The position numbers were made by a program, and so were the translations under genes. Below, one piece after another: positions 43,546 through 56,600 of a DNA stretch of 64,000 nt. The notes beneath the pieces are model-generated. The model worked only from the letters and a program-made list of their open reading frames with translations, was not told the DNA's origin and made no database searches. Source of the DNA: Liolophura sinensis (taxonomy: Eukaryota > Mollusca > Polyplacophora > Chitonida > Chitonidae); the NCBI RefSeq assembly GCF_032854445.1, contig NC_088299.1:783001-847000 (forward strand), read 5' to 3'. The first letter of the stretch is position 1; each line of letters begins with the position of its first letter.

Positions 43546-43835
43546 TTTATGGAAATAGTTCAACAGTAGCAACTTGCACGCTCTCTGGCGGCATGGCTTG
43601 GCCGATAAGCTTAGCATGCTCGTGGAGTATCAGTAATTTCCATGTCAAATAAAACGTAGGTATATCGATCGCGATTCGATTGCAACTGTTCATGAAAGCA
43701 CAATATTAATGTAATTAACACAGGTGCTTAGACAGACCTTATAGCCCCGAGGTAAGCCGAATAGATACAGTTATGCCAATTTCGGAAAATGATGTTGATA
43801 TTACCAAAAAGATTTGACTTTAAAACTTATATCTA

Positions 43836-43940
43836 AAAGCTGAAGTCACTTAAAAGCTGATGTCATCTAAAAGTAGGAGTCATCTAATAGCTGATGTTAC
43901 CTAAAAACTGATATCATCTAAAAGCTGATGTAACCTATCA
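43836..43940. repeat. Tandem array, about 18-bp unit
   Basis: Six degenerate copies of CTAAAAGCTGATGTCAT. Confidence 0.8.
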
Positions 43941-43969
43941 TTATACAGGTCTGTGTATATTTTCTGTGT

Positions 43970-44215
43970 AATCTTGTGGCAGGGCAAGTCCATGCTAAAG
44001 ACACCAGGTATGACACCCCACGGAGTCACATTATACTCACACCGAGTCAGTCAGTCATATTGCCTTGCTCTAACCTCTCAGTGCTGAGCGAGAGAGCGAG
44101 ACAGCAGCAAGTGCCACTTTTAAAGTCTTTGGCATGACCCGACCCAGGTTTGATCCCAGGTTTCCCGACTTAAGGACGGACACTCTAGCCATTAGGTCAC
44201 CAAAACAGCCTGTGT
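43970..44215 (-). mobile_element. SINE family 2 with tRNA-like head
   Basis: On the minus strand it begins GGTGACCTAATGGCTAGAGT (A-box-like), then GGGATCAAACCTGGGTC (B-box-like), CATGCCAAAGACTTTAAAA, and GCACTGAGAGGTTAGAGCAA. This head shows that family 2 is tRNA-derived. Confidence 0.75.
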
Positions 44216-44699
44216 TGAAGAAATGATTTTTAAAAAACGCATTCATTAGCCGTTTTATGAACTGATTAACAGATAAATAGATTAATTGTGATTATAATTG
44301 TAGTCAATGATTAATCATGAGTACATCGCAGTCAGTTGGACATCAGAGCCTTGTTATAGCCTAAGAATGGGGGGGGGGGATGTAAATACAGATTACCATA
44401 ACTCTTCCACATAGCGCATGTATGGGTACCTACGTACTATTTTTGTCCAAAGGTTTGAGTTAAACTTGCTTTACTACTGAAGTTACGCTCGGGTATTTTC
44501 TAATATAATATGGAAAATGCAACCTGTTGCAATAATATGAAGCAAATATAAGATCCAACTACGGTATGCAAGTTAGATATAATACATTGTAGTATGAACA
44601 ATTGTAACTTATTTTGTCAACCACTGACAATGTTATTGTTGCATTAGAGGGTGATGGGAGCTTCGGTTGACGACCTAGCAAAGCAAAAGCACCATAGTA

Positions 44700-44950
44700 C
44701 TATCGTTTTACATCAGACTCATACCAAAGACTTGTGAATGGTACTTGATGCTGCCTAGCTTGATGTTTCGAGGTTAGAGTAAGGTTGGTCCGGTGTCGGC
44801 ATAATGTAACTGGGTGGGGTTTCGTGTATGGTATCCGCGGCATGGTAGGGGCAGCACTTTGTCGGAATGGACTCGTCCTGTTCGAAGAAGACATATGCAT
44901 AGGAACTCCTCGCCGTCATATGACGTAAAACCCCAAAAGATACAATACAT
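44700..44950 (+). mobile_element. SINE family 2, diverged copy
   Basis: CATACCAAAGACTT, GAGGTTAGAGTAAGGTTGG, GTGTCGGCATAATG and CGTCATATGACGTAAAACCCC are in family order. The tRNA head is not evident. Confidence 0.65.
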
Positions 44951-45104
44951 GTTCGTTCTTCATAACGCTCTGGTCGCTCCAGGTTTCGTGCATCGACACA
45001 CGATGCTCCCATCGACTCATAATTAACGCCATCTGCCGTAGATATTATCTGATATATAGTCTCATTTGTATAAACGAAAGGGATCATTAAAAAGACGAGG
45101 AGAC

Positions 45105-45985
45105 TGGAACATTAGGTAGATGAACGATGGAAGCTTGCGAGGGCCACAGGAACATCGGTTGAGGTTGAGTTCGGGGATGTTAGCATGCAAAGGCGTTTGG
45201 AACATTGTGTTCAGGATGCAAGAGAGGCAGTAACGTTGGGTGGGGAAGTATGAGAGCAAACGGGAGCGGCAGGAAACGGGGGTGGCAAGTGGGTAGGTGA
45301 TGGGAGAATGCGGGGGCGGCAGATAGATTGGGGATGAGAACAAGCAGAGGCGACAGGAATATTGGGTTTGTGGCGATGGGAGCAAAGGGGATGATAGGAA
45401 CAACGGATGGTGACAATGGGAGCATGTGGAGGCGATAGGAAGATCGGGTGGGCTCGGCGAGTCGATAAGTACATCGGGTGGGTGGCGATGGGAGCAAACG
45501 GGGCGACGAGAACATTCGGTGGGTATGCGATAGGAGAATGCGGGGGCGGCCGGAACATCGGATCGGGAATGAGAGCAAGCAGAGATGACAGGAATATCGG
45601 GCGCAGTATAGGGACATCAGGAGGAAGATGGGAACAAGCGAGGATCATCGGGGGACGGGTGGGGGAGGTTGTGCGATGGGAGAATACGCGGGCAGCAGGA
45701 ATATCGCTTGGGTGTTGATGCGCACAAGCGGAGATGATAGGAACATCGGGTAGATGGGCGGTGAGAAAAAGCAGGGGTTGCACATTCAGTGATTAGGCAA
45801 TGGGCGCAAGAGAGGCGACAAGAACATCGAATGGGTGGCCGATTGGAGCGGATAGCACAGGTAATGAGAGCAAACGGGCCTATAGGAACATCGGGCGGGA
45901 GGCCGTGGGGTCAAGAGGGAGAGGGCATAGGAACGTCGGGTGGGTGAGCGATGGGAGCATCGAGATGTTAGTAACATTGTGTTAT
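45105..45985. repeat. G-rich degenerate minisatellite, about 40-bp unit
   Basis: Repeats of GGAACATCGGGTGGGTGGCG with ATGGGAGCAAACG(G)AGGCGA variants run for nearly 0.9 kb upstream of gene C. The Pro/Ser/His-rich minus-strand open frames come from the repeat. Confidence 0.85.
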
Positions 45986-46681
45986 CCCTTGTAACATGAC
46001 CCAGAGATTCTACCGGTATCGCGGAAGAAGCACCGATGTGGCAATAGTGGCTTCCATATCCTTTTACAATATATGACTTCCTAATCAAGATCGCAGTGTA
46101 CAGATTTCTCACAATGCGATAATGTGATAACGTCATAAGTGTTTCATGACGTCAAGACCACATAATGTGGACAGATGCGTAAAACTAGTGGTACATATAT
46201 AATGGACACATTATGTTCTTGATTATCCTCCTATATAAGTGCAATTTTTATCCAATGGTTCAGTTAACATTCGATCCCCCTTTCCATACAGAGGAGTGAT
46301 AGCCTGAAAGGTTAAAAGCTTACTCAAACTGACCTCGTCAAGCGTTTTCCAGGTGTGTCCAACTGATAACGAATGCAGAGTGATATTGATTCCAAACAAT
46401 AAACACACATGGGTGAATATTGTCCACGGCGGTTCGCGTATAGCGAGACAGAAAATAATAAATATAAGGCATGATTAGTAAATAACATCGTGTGCGATAT
46501 TTCTAATTGTAAGGGCGCAAACCATTAGTTACAAGAGTGATCCTCGCAGATAACCAACGTATAACTGTTTGTGTTACTTAAGTGACTCTGGGGAAGTATT
46601 GTCACTGTTAATGCCTCACTCCCTTCACATGTTCACGGCACACTTTTATACATGATCTTATCAAGGTTTAGTCACTGTAAA

Positions 46682-49600
46682 ATGAGATGTCTAATGATGT
46701 TGGGCGTTGCCATGTTCATATTTTTACCGCTGTTGACTGGTCAAAGCTGGGAGAATTACACCTGCAGTGAGGAAAGAAAAGGTAAGATTTTCAATCCAAA
46801 ACTAACGCGTCCGTAGAAAACACTACCAGATATGAAAGTGGGAAAGTACTGGTTCGTATAACATTTTTATGAAAGTATATTATTACACATATTTTTTACA
46901 AAGAAAAACACATCTGTGTTGTTTGATGTCTCACAACGACTTAAGGAATAGCTCGCTGCTACTGTCAGGCGATTAACCAACAAGGTCACGTGTCGAATCC
47001 AACTCTCGTTGACCGCATTATGTAGCAAGGGGTTAAACATCAATCAACGAAGTTAAGGAATTTTAAAGTGTGTTTCTTTTATGATACACGCAAAACAGCA
47101 AAAACCAATACATTTCTTTGTAAGGTACGGTTGTACAAAAGTAAAGTAATATCGAAAGATATCAAAGAAAAAAATTATCATTCAAAATGTTATTATTTGT
47201 CGCATATCTTAAACCCTAAACAGAGTTCTTCACAAAACGGTATTTTTTTTAATGTAGACCTATGTTGTTGTAGTACAGTATTCAATGGTTGATCGTATAT
47301 GCAGGATTCATTATACGACAGCTTGAAAAACACGTAAAGGAATAATTCCACAGTGGGAAAAGCTGTAGAATAAAACCGTAACGGATGTAGATTAACAAGA
47401 GGTCGTATTTTACCAGTTACATGTGACCATTTTCCAGATATCACACTGTCGTCACTGCTCTGGTTTTACTGTCTATGCTGTATGTCTTTTATTAAATTAA
47501 TTCTAGTTCACAGCTAGGAACCCGCAGAACATAGGCATTACAAGGTGCCATGGCATATGGATCGAATTTGGTTAATCATCACGGGATATTTAATTAAAAA
47601 CCGTTACTATAGCATTGCTGCATAGGTCGTATTTTACCATAAAACCGTGAATATCATACAGCGGTTTATTTGGTGTTTGTAGGACTGTCTGGTGCTCGCT
47701 TGAACCCTATCAACGGCATCGCCATCGGTGAATGTATCAGATGGGAGCATAAGTACTCACGTAGAATGGGAGCATAAGTACACACGTAGAATTGTAGCGA
47801 GGTCTTGGCTTACACCACTTATTAACAGATGGATAAATGTTTCCAGCCTTTACCAGTTCTCTAGATTTAACACCTGAATAAAGTCTCTCACTTCTTGGCA
47901 GTTCGATATATTTTACAGCCAAATAGAGTTAATCACGCGTGGGTCACATGGTTTTCCTCCAAGACTGGAAAAGAATGTAACATCATTAGGTGTGTGTACA
48001 TATGATGAGTCGTCTTGTGGCAGGGCGAGTCTGTGACGCCAAAGTGCTTCCGCCACTGAGTATCATGCCGAAGACACCAGATATTACACCCCATGCACCT
48101 AGTCACATTATACTGACACCGGGCCAGCCAGACCTGTTTCCTTGATCCAACCTTTCTATACTGAACGTCAAGCAAGGCAGCAACACTATCATTTTTAAAT
48201 GTCTTTGCACTGGAAAAGAAGACTCCAAGTAGGCACGAGCTGTTCTCAGTGGGTACCTCGGGTGTTGTCTTTGTCCACAGATATAAACGTTAGAGTAGAG
48301 GCGGAAGGTTGTTCGTCAAAGTCCATCCTTACAGGTCAACAGGTCTGCACGTTGAACCCAGGCCCCCTTGCTTCCAGTAATGTGAACCCCGCAAACGAGT
48401 CTTGTCCTTCCATCAGTTTTACCAAGGTACGTGTGCAGTTGTATAAAACTATAGCTACACTAAACTTTTCATACAAGTGGTATTTGGAATGCCTTTGGAA
48501 TGTTCCTACTAGTCGCATGAATAGAAATATAAATTCAAATGGAATACCTCATGTTCAAGTCTAATGTCTAATGATTACATTGTACATGCAACTGGACAAC
48601 AGTCAAACCTCAGGTGTGGTTTGAGTCTGTGGTTACTATGATGACGATGAGGGTCGCGTCAGTTTTTGAACTCTTATTTGAGTACGTGATGGCGTCTCTG
48701 GTTGCTCCCTTGATAACGCACATTTCAGTTACGTTAACGCGTCCTGATGTTTATTCATAAAAAAACTATGTTTAATAACTAAGGAGATTCGTGTTTACCA
48801 TAGTAAACATGTGTCATGTTCAGAAAGTAAATCTCACATGTTTGAGTATGTGATGGTAGAGCTTTGCTGTCGTCTCTTGCTGCATAATATTCTGGTGGAT
48901 AAGTGATGGTGCTGTTTTGTTTCAGGTCAACGCAACTTTGTCCTGTTTTAATGGATACCAGCAACATTCCACGCTTGTACCCTCGGTTAAGTTAACGCTG
49001 AACGAGAAGAACTGTACTGAAAAGTATGTAATTTTATCATTCTATAATTTATGTCTCTCTGCACTGCCCTCATATTTCAAGTGGTACAAACGGTATGGGA
49101 TTTTCTTGTTGGTGTTGTGAATGTCTTGGCAATGCCACCCATATTGAACCTGTCTGAACGTTCGAGTTTTATCTGGTTTTAGTTTCACGTGAGCCGCTGA
49201 CTAACGCGTAGTTTTAGCCTGTGTGATTCCCTTGGATTGTTGTTTAATTTAAGCCTGTGTGAACCCCTTGAACTGTTACCTGACTTGAACCGGTGTGAAC
49301 TCCTTGGATTGTCGTCTAGTTTTAGCCTGTGTGAGCACTTTTGACTGTCGTCTAGTTTTAGCCTGTGTGAGCACCTTGGGCTGTTCCTTAGTTTTAGTCT
49401 GTGTGAGCACCCTGCACTGTTCTATAGTCTTAACCTGTTTGAGCACGGTTATCTGTCGTCTAGTTTTCGCCTGTGTGAGCTTGGACTGTCTAGTTTTGAC
49501 GATGTTAGTTTTGACCTGCTGTGAACGTTTTCGGTTATTATCTAATTTTGAACCTTTAGCGCCGCGCAGATGGTCGTGAGTTCCCCTCGAGCTCTGTCCG

Positions 49601-51852
49601 GTTTCTTCCCACCGTAATGCTGACACCGTTGTTAAGTGAAGTATTATTTGTAGTACGACGTAAAACACCAATTAAAAAAATCAAGTGATGACGGCATTGT
49701 CGTCTGGTATAAAGCCTGTGTGAACGCCTTGGGCTGTTATATAATTTGAGCCTATGTGGACACCGACTGTTATCTAGATCAATTTAGCCTTAGTAAACGC
49801 TGACTGTTATCTAGTTTTAGCTGTATGAACGCCTTGGACTGTTATCTAGTTTTAGCTGTATGGACACCTTGGACTGTTATCTAGTTTTAGCCTGTGTGAA
49901 CGCCTTGGACTGTTGTCTAGTTTTAGCCTGTGTGAACGCCTTGGACTGTTGTCTAGTTTTAGCCTGTGTGAACGCCTTGGACTGTTATCTAGTTTTAGCT
50001 TGTATGAACGCCTTGGACTGTTATCTAGTTTTAGCTTGTATGAACGCCTTGGACTGTTATCTAGTTTTAGCTTGTATGAACGCCTTGGACTGTTATCTAG
50101 TGTTAGCTTGTATGAACGCCTTGGACTGTTATCTAGTTTTAGCTTGTATGAACGCCTTGGACTGTTATCTAGTTTTAGCTTGTATGAACGCCTTGGACTG
50201 TTATCTAGTTTTAGCTTGTATGAACGCCTTGGACTGTTATCTAGTTTTAGCTTGTATGAACGCCTTGGACTGTTATCTAGTGTTAGCTTGTATGAACGCC
50301 TTGGACTGTTATCTAGTTTTAGCTTGTATGAACGCCTTGGACTGTTATCTAGTTTTAGCTTGTATGAACGCCTTGGACTGTTATCTAGTTTTAGCTTGTA
50401 TGAACGCCTTGGACTGTTATCTAGTTTTAGCTTGTATGAACGCCTTGGACTGTTATCTAGTGTTAGCTTGTATGAACGCCTTGGACTGTTATCTAGTTTT
50501 AGCTTGTATGAACGCCTTGGACTGTTATCTAGTTTTAGCTTGTATGAACGCCTTGGACTGTTATCTAGTTTTAGCTTGTATGAACGCCTTGGACTGTTAT
50601 CTAGTTTTAGCTTGTATGAACGCCTTGGACTGTTATCTAGTTTTAGCCTGCACGATCGCCTTCTTCTATTATGTAATTTTCACCTTTGTGAACGCCTTGG
50701 ACTGATATCCTGTTTGAACGTCTCGGACTGTAAGTCTTTCCAGTTGGGAAGCAAAGCTCTGTTATCTTTAACTTTTATGAAAATTTAGAGTTACACATAA
50801 ATCTAAATCTACACAAAATTACTCTTTTTTTTGGTTAATACCACTTTTTATGTTTTTGTAGCACGGTTTTTAGCGCTCCTCAACAAGCAGAGACATGGCC
50901 GCTCGAACTGTACAAAATCGTCCAACCAATCATCATTCTCGTAGGCCTTGTCGGAAACGTCCTGTCTTTCTTGGTGATGACTTCCAAATACATGAGGCAA
51001 TTCTCTTTCTCGGTCTACCTGCAGACGCTGGCGGTGATTGACACTTTAGTGCTACTGCACTATGGGATGGATTACATCGATGTCTTGGCTTACCGGAATC
51101 CTGTATTTGAGCAGCGCATGAAACGATACACGCCTTGTTTGTTTTACCCTTATTTTGTGCGCGTGGCTCAACTGTCGTCTGCTTGGTGTGTTGTGGCCTT
51201 CACGGTGGACAGATCTGTGGCTATTTGCTCACCCTTCTTTGCCCGCCACTACAGCACAATCCTGCATGCACGTATTATCAACGCCATCGTCATCCTGGTA
51301 CTTATGCTGTCACAAGTCTACCATCCAATTCTTCTGGATCAAGACACCCTTTACTGCCACAACCCATTCTCGATCCCCACGACAGCCGACAGATTCGGGA
51401 GCATGGAGTTAATGGTGGTGATATCTAGGGCAGCCTTGTTGATGCTCGTGCCCTTTGTCATCGTTCTCATTTGTAACCTAAGAGTCATTGTTGCTGTCAA
51501 GCGGAGGAGCACGATAGCTGAAATAACCTCATCCTCTTCCGACTCGTCCAACAACAGCAGCAACGGACGAAACCTAGAGGCTGAGAATAAGATGTCCTTA
51601 AAGCTGTTCTCTGTCTCCTTAACCTTCCTGGTGTTATCACTGCCTGACTGTATCGTGGTGTTTTTAGACATACGTAACATGCTTGCGGGAGTTCAGCGCT
51701 GGTATTTGTTAAACAACAACTTCCGATTCATAGCAAGCATGGTTTTCAGCCTTAATTTTGCCATTAATTATCTGTTGTACGGGTTTGCCTTCAGAAAAAA
51801 GGCCATGTTGTTTTCCTCTTTACCTAATTGTCTTCGACGACGCGACAGATAA
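46682..51852 (+). CDS. Gene C: class A GPCR with six-cysteine ectodomain, intact
   Basis: Four exons: 46682-46781 (signal peptide MRCLMMLGVAMFIFLPLLTG, then WENYTCSEERK), 48281-48426 (VRVEAEGC, QQVCT, ESC), 48926-49023 (LSCFNGYQQH, KNC) and 50862-51852 (TM1-TM7). Phases are 1, 0, 2 and the assembled protein has 444 residues. Exon 4 shows LVGLVGNVLSFLVM (TM1), LAVIDTLVLLHYGM (TM2 with Asp), CLFYPYFVRVAQLSSAW leading to FTVDRSVAIC (TM3; DRS instead of DRY), the DTLYCHNPFSIP extracellular loop, KMSLKLFSVSLTFLVLSLPD (TM6) and NFAINYLLYGFAF (TM7). ICL3 is short and Ser/Asn-rich. The cytosolic tail is very short (about 20 residues, ending RRRDR). Glycosylation sites in the ectodomain are NYT, NES and NAT. 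Confidence 0.88.
47397..47490 (+). repeat. Dispersed ~100-bp repeat, copy 3
   Basis: GGTCGTATTTTACCAGTTAC, TGTGACCATTTTCCAGATA and CTGCTCTGGTTTTACTGT align with the copy at 657-780. A further partial start lies at about 47625. It is in intron 1 of gene C. Confidence 0.6.
47990..48215 (-). mobile_element. SINE family 2 copy in intron 1 of gene C
   Basis: Complement order: CTTGTGGCAGGGCGAGTC, ATCATGCCGAAGACACCAG, CATTATACTGACACCGGGCC and AGCAAGGCAGCAACA. It ends about 65 bases before gene C exon 2. Confidence 0.75.
49200..50715. repeat. Minisatellite in intron 3 of gene C, 36-bp unit with 180-bp higher-order period
   Basis: The unit is GCCTTGGACTGTTATCTAGT followed by TTTAGCTTGTATGAAC. Degenerate copies lie at 49200-49560 and 49700-49990. 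A highly homogeneous core runs from about 49990 to 50640. In the core every fifth unit has TAGTGTTAGC instead of TAGTTTTAGC (near 50101, 50281 and 50461), so the period is 180 bp. Two plus-strand frames stay open for about 280-290 codons only because 36 is a multiple of three. Confidence 0.95.
49568..49680 (+). mobile_element. SINE family 1, 3' fragment inside the gene C minisatellite
   Basis: It starts GATGGTCGTGAGTTCCC, keeps GTTTCTTCCCACCGTAATGC and ends GTAAAACACCAATTAAAAAA. It separates two degenerate parts of the 36-bp array. Confidence 0.8.
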
Positions 51853-52070
51853 ATATATCCTGTAATTCGGCATTAGAAATGAATAGGGAATCTCGAACAA
51901 ACATATATTTGCCATATGCTTTATGTACATGGAGAACGCCAGGGGTGCTGGAACGTTTAGCCTATACGCCGGCAAACCGGGTGGAACCAACTAAAAATTT
52001 ACACCAACTTTTATAAATCTTAACATATGTTTCAAAAGTTTGTATCAGAGCACTTCTTTATAAATTCACC

Positions 52071-52430
52071 GGCCCGGATAGCACAGTTGGTAGAGCGACC
52101 GGTAGATCCAGGATCAATCCTTGATCGAGTCACACCTAAGACTTTAAAAGAGGAAGCTGTAACTTCCTCACTTGGCGTTCAGCATGAACGGGATAGTGCA
52201 ACGACTGGTTGACCGTATCAGTATAATTGCTCGGGCGGTGGGGGGGGGGCTTACTTGCCTTCGGTAAGTCGCCTTCAGTGAAGCAGCACTAAATAAAAGA
52301 GCGGTGGAAATCCGTCCTGCAACAAGGAGGCACATTACACGTACATGCACCCTAATGACTCCTTCGTCGTCATATGACTGAAAAATCGTTGAGTACGACG
52401 TTAAACCCCAAGCACTCACTCACTCACTCC
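52071..52430 (+). mobile_element. SINE family 2, apparently full length
   Basis: It has a tRNA-like head GGATAGCACAGTTGGTAGAG (A box) and TTGATCGAGTCAC (B-box-like), then AGACTTTAAAAGAGGAAGC, a G9 run near 52242, CGTCATATGACTGAAAAATC, GTACGACGTTAAACCCC and a (CACT)n tail. This is the best reference copy of the family in the window. Confidence 0.82.
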
Positions 52431-52782
52431 CTTTATATATTCATGTATATCATTATTTGTGAAATGTGAATAATCTCAGGTCGAACTATTAAATAAATTT
52501 TATGGAATCCGATCATGTCTCTGACGCCATTCTGTGATAAAAACTCATTTTTATGTAAATTCACTGGTGCACAGTCAATTAGAAGAAAAACGGCCGATTT
52601 GCGCCTCAAGTTGCGACGCATGCGCATTCTAAGAATCCTACAAAAAGCAGCGCACACCACCCTCGACAACAACATCAACAGCAACGCCGTCTTCTCATAG
52701 AGGTGCTCTTCGCACCAAACAGCGCCAACTGACAATGTTAATCTGCCACTGTCACAAAATTTGTTAGGAAGACAGCGAGCTG

Positions 52783-52894
52783 CATGGGGTTGTTTTCTCC
52801 GTGCTCCTCCCAGTTTCCTCCTCCTGTCTACTGCCATATTAGTAAAACAATCTTAACTGAGCTCGGCCTAAAATACAAGTCAAGTAAATAAACT
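52783..52894 (+). mobile_element. Diverged SINE 3' fragment
   Basis: TTTTCTCCGTGCTCCTCCCA, then CTGAGCTCGGCCTAAAATAC and AAGTCAAGTAAATAAAC resemble the end of family 1 but with many changes. Confidence 0.5.
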
Positions 52895-53683
52895 AAAGTC
52901 AGTCCGCTGACTATTTTATTGCCACAGAGTACAGCATCGCTAACGACTATATATACTATAGAACTAAAAACTTGACATTTAAACTACAGATACCTTGTCT
53001 GAAAAGCATTCCAATAAGAATTAGGTTCGCGTCATAGCGACTCTGGTCCAAGCTGGATTGATCCTTGTTCTCCGGCTCTTCATGAGGAATACGTTAATAA
53101 TTTTCTCATCGCAGTGGCAGAAACGAACAATGGAATCCACAGAATATGCCAAATTACACTAGACAAGACAGTTTCCTTAGTGTTTATACAGAAGGGAAAT
53201 ACAAGCAAAATTTCAAGATATTATGTACATTCTTAATGCATAGAACACATCACTTTTCAGTAGGCCCTACTTAAAAATACCATCGAGTAGAATTTGTTAA
53301 AAAAAAAGTAGCAAAAGAAGAATTATGCGGTATCGAAAAAGATTGTTTTTGGTTTACATTTAGATCAGGAGTTTTGATCATTACTCTTTATACTGATATC
53401 CGTCAGAAAGAATTAGGTGCGGTGTTTGCACATGTCGATTCATTCACTGGGTGTCGCAAACATGCATGAGAATTGTGTGCCTACAGGATAAACAGTCATT
53501 TACTATTTGTCAATCGATGAGCGAATAAATATCAAAAGCGATCAATGCCATTACCACTGTCATGCCTGGGGTAACGGGCATAAATTTGAGGAGAATTCCA
53601 TATAAGCACCAAAGGTGATTTCTTCTCCTCCAGTGAACAGTCCCTAACCACACGACGCTCAGCTGCTTAGGATCGAGCCAATA

Positions 53684-56600
53684 ATGAATGTTTTGATGGG
53701 GGTAACTTTATGTTTTGTCTGTCAGCTTGTGTTTGGCTTTCCCCCCACAAACTACACCTGTGTTATTCAAGGTAAGACTTCCGGTTGTGGTTCTTAAGCA
53801 TTCATATGAAACGAAATCACGCGTGACACCCCCTTTCATTTCCATAATTTAGAAGTCATTTGTCTATAATGTTTTCATTCCGTTTTTTCCGTTGTTTTAA
53901 ATGAAAAATTCCATACGGTGAGTAATCTTCTACAGGATCGCTTAGTATTTAAATGTTATGTCTTCTACAGTCTTCGCAAGAGAAAACCGTACTCGGTATA
54001 TTTCATTTTTTTTTTTTTTGCGGAAAACCAGGGGTAAGCGAGACCAGTACTTTGGTTCTCAGGCGGGTTGTTGGGGGTGTGGGGGATGGTATGCGAATTC
54101 TCGTTTCAGAAAAAAAGTCGTACGACAATTTTTGCCCTTGCCCATTTTCCACGCGAAGGTTTGTTGAATTTACATTTTGACAGTTTCCACTAACCATGAC
54201 ATTATTTTGTCTCAAAAGCTGTCCAAGTCCAGCTCATACCGGCTCTCTTTCCGGTCGTACGTGGGAAGATCTGACAGCAACGTGCAGATGGTCATGTGTT
54301 TCCTCTGGGCTCTGCCCGGCCGTTGTATAAGTGCGATATTCTGGAGTGCAGCGTAAAACACCAATCACATAAATAAATAAACAAAAGACGTGTTCTGATG
54401 GATGTACACAAGTTACGTAATCGCCTTAAAAAAGTACCTAGAAGAAATGTCAGCTAATATGCTTACACATAACAATTAACCAATCTCAGATTCAACCGAA
54501 AACCTCTTGAACATAACGTTGACTCACTGTCTTTTGTTAAAAGCACAGGGTCTACTCAGACGAAATGTCTGTTTTATTCCATAAGCAGACTTACACTAGA
54601 ATTCAACCCACGTAGCACGTCTCTTTGGACACACCATTGATGTGTGAAGAACACACAGTTGTGTATATGTCACTGGCATCAAGACCTGGCCACAAAGGCG
54701 AGCATACGAGAACAGGGCAAATGAAGGGTCACAAAACCGTGCATATGGGAATGGAACAATGGTAGTGTCGTAAAACCATGACTGGAGCAATGGTAGTGTC
54801 GTAAAACCATGACTAAAACAATGGTAGTGTCGTAAAACATTGACTGGAACAATGCTAGCGTCGTAAAACCATGACTGGAGCAATGGTAGTGTCGTAAAAC
54901 CATGACTTAAACAATGGTAGTGTCGTAAAACCATGACTGGAGCAATGGTAGTGTAGTAAAACAATGACTGGAACAATGCTAGCGTCGTAAAGCCATGACT
55001 AAAACAATGGTAGTGTCGTAAACCATGGCCGGAACAATGGTAGTGTCGTAAAAACATGACTGGGACAATGGTAGTATTGTAAAATCATGACCGGAACAAT
55101 TGTAGTGTCGTAAAACCATGACTGGAACAATGGTAGGTCGAGAAAAAAAACGGGAATTCAGCGTGTATGAAAACAGAACTAAGGTAGTGCCGCAAAGCCA
55201 CGTAATTGAGACTGGAACAAAGGTGACGTCGAAAAAACGGTGTGTATGAGTGGCAAAAAGATGGTGCCATACAGAAAGGCGTGTATATGGAATAGGAATA
55301 AAGGTAGTATCGCAAAAACTTGTATAGGGGAACAACACCGAAGTGATGTGTACATGGGATTGGCAATAACATCAGATAGTTCCATCAAGTCACAGAATTA
55401 GTGGTACAAGCGTTCTGCCACAAAGGCAGTATGTGGGACGTGTCACAATGAGACGTATCACATACGAGACTGGCACCAACGTAGTCCCAGCAATGCAATA
55501 AGGCAATTACATACAAATTGTGTCCCCCTTTTGGCTGACCCATACATGTTCTCGCATGAATACGACTATATGCAGAAACTATTAAAGGGTAACCGTCATC
55601 AGGCCCGATCTTCCTCTTTCGCTAAGCGGTATATTGACGATCTGCTAGCTTTAACAATCCATATAAAGATATATATACACACCATCGCAAGGTTTAAAGG
55701 AAACCACAGATTCTCCAGATGGTACATCGTGTCCTGATCTGTGCAATGATCAAAACAGTTTTTTCTCTCGCACACTTTACTACAAGATGAATAGTTTCAA
55801 TTTTTGTACATATCTTACCTTGCAGCATTTGTTAGATCCTATTTTTTATGTAACGTTCAAAATCAGGGTCACAAGTTATTACTGCAAAAACTAGTGCTTC
55901 AAGGCAGTTCCATCAAACGTCTTCAGTCTGAGTTTCCTTACGTTTACAATAATAATAATAATAGTATAATTCATGCTTCTCTTTGCATGATTCCACATAA
56001 TTTCTTTCTCTATTGGCCTTTATATCTCTTTTTCTTTTTTGGGTGGTTTGTGTTAAAGGTCTTTTTGGGAATTGGCTTTGCTATTATTTATCAGTAACGT
56101 TCATACTGCTTGACGGTTGGTATGCGAATTTCTGTTTCGACGCGATGGTTGGAACACGATTCAAGATTTCACTTAGGTGGCTAGTAATTACAACAGACAA
56201 TTAGGGGATCGAGTTATACTTGCGAAATAAACTAACAAAAGTAACAGAGTATACACAAAATTTACATTCAGGAGAGATGTTGTGAAAAAGCCTTCGTGAG
56301 TGTCCCACTCCTTAGGTATACCTATACTACATCCCTTCAGAAAAGAGTTCCATTTTTGCTCATAGATAAGGTGCCAAAACAGAAACGAATCAATGGATTT
56401 TCACACCATAAATCTGTTTTAGTTCAAAATAGAGTAATTAGCTTAATAAGCGGTTATTTTAAACAAAATAAGCAATAGAAAGCTTAGTCAACTATTAGAC
56501 TATCTCACACGTTGACGGTTGCACCATCATGTGCAACGTATAAGTTTCTTTTTTGGGGAGAGTATATTTACATATTTCATCTCAAATGAAAATGGTGAAA

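Larger units (their letters stand above)
40169..46681. other. Intergenic stretch between genes B and C
   Basis: No gene was recognised. The longest non-repeat open frame (41605-42042, 145 codons) has no homology, splice or domain support. Contents include family 2 SINE copies, an 18-bp tandem array and a G-rich minisatellite upstream of gene C, listed separately. Confidence 0.5.
51853..53683. other. Gene C to gene D intergenic stretch
   Basis: About 1.8 kb with no gene recognised. It holds a full-length family 2 SINE and a diverged SINE tail (listed) and the presumed promoter of gene D, in which I see no secure core element. Confidence 0.5.

Noticed and set aside
45062-46136. Pro/Ser/His-rich minus-strand open frames up to 190 codons
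   Set aside because: They are the complement of a G-rich degenerate minisatellite. Several frames are open at once.
49860-50788. Two overlapping 280-290-codon plus-strand open frames with 12-residue repeats
   Set aside because: They are two frames of the same 36-bp minisatellite inside gene C intron 3. The unit length is a multiple of three, so absence of stops is not evidence of coding.
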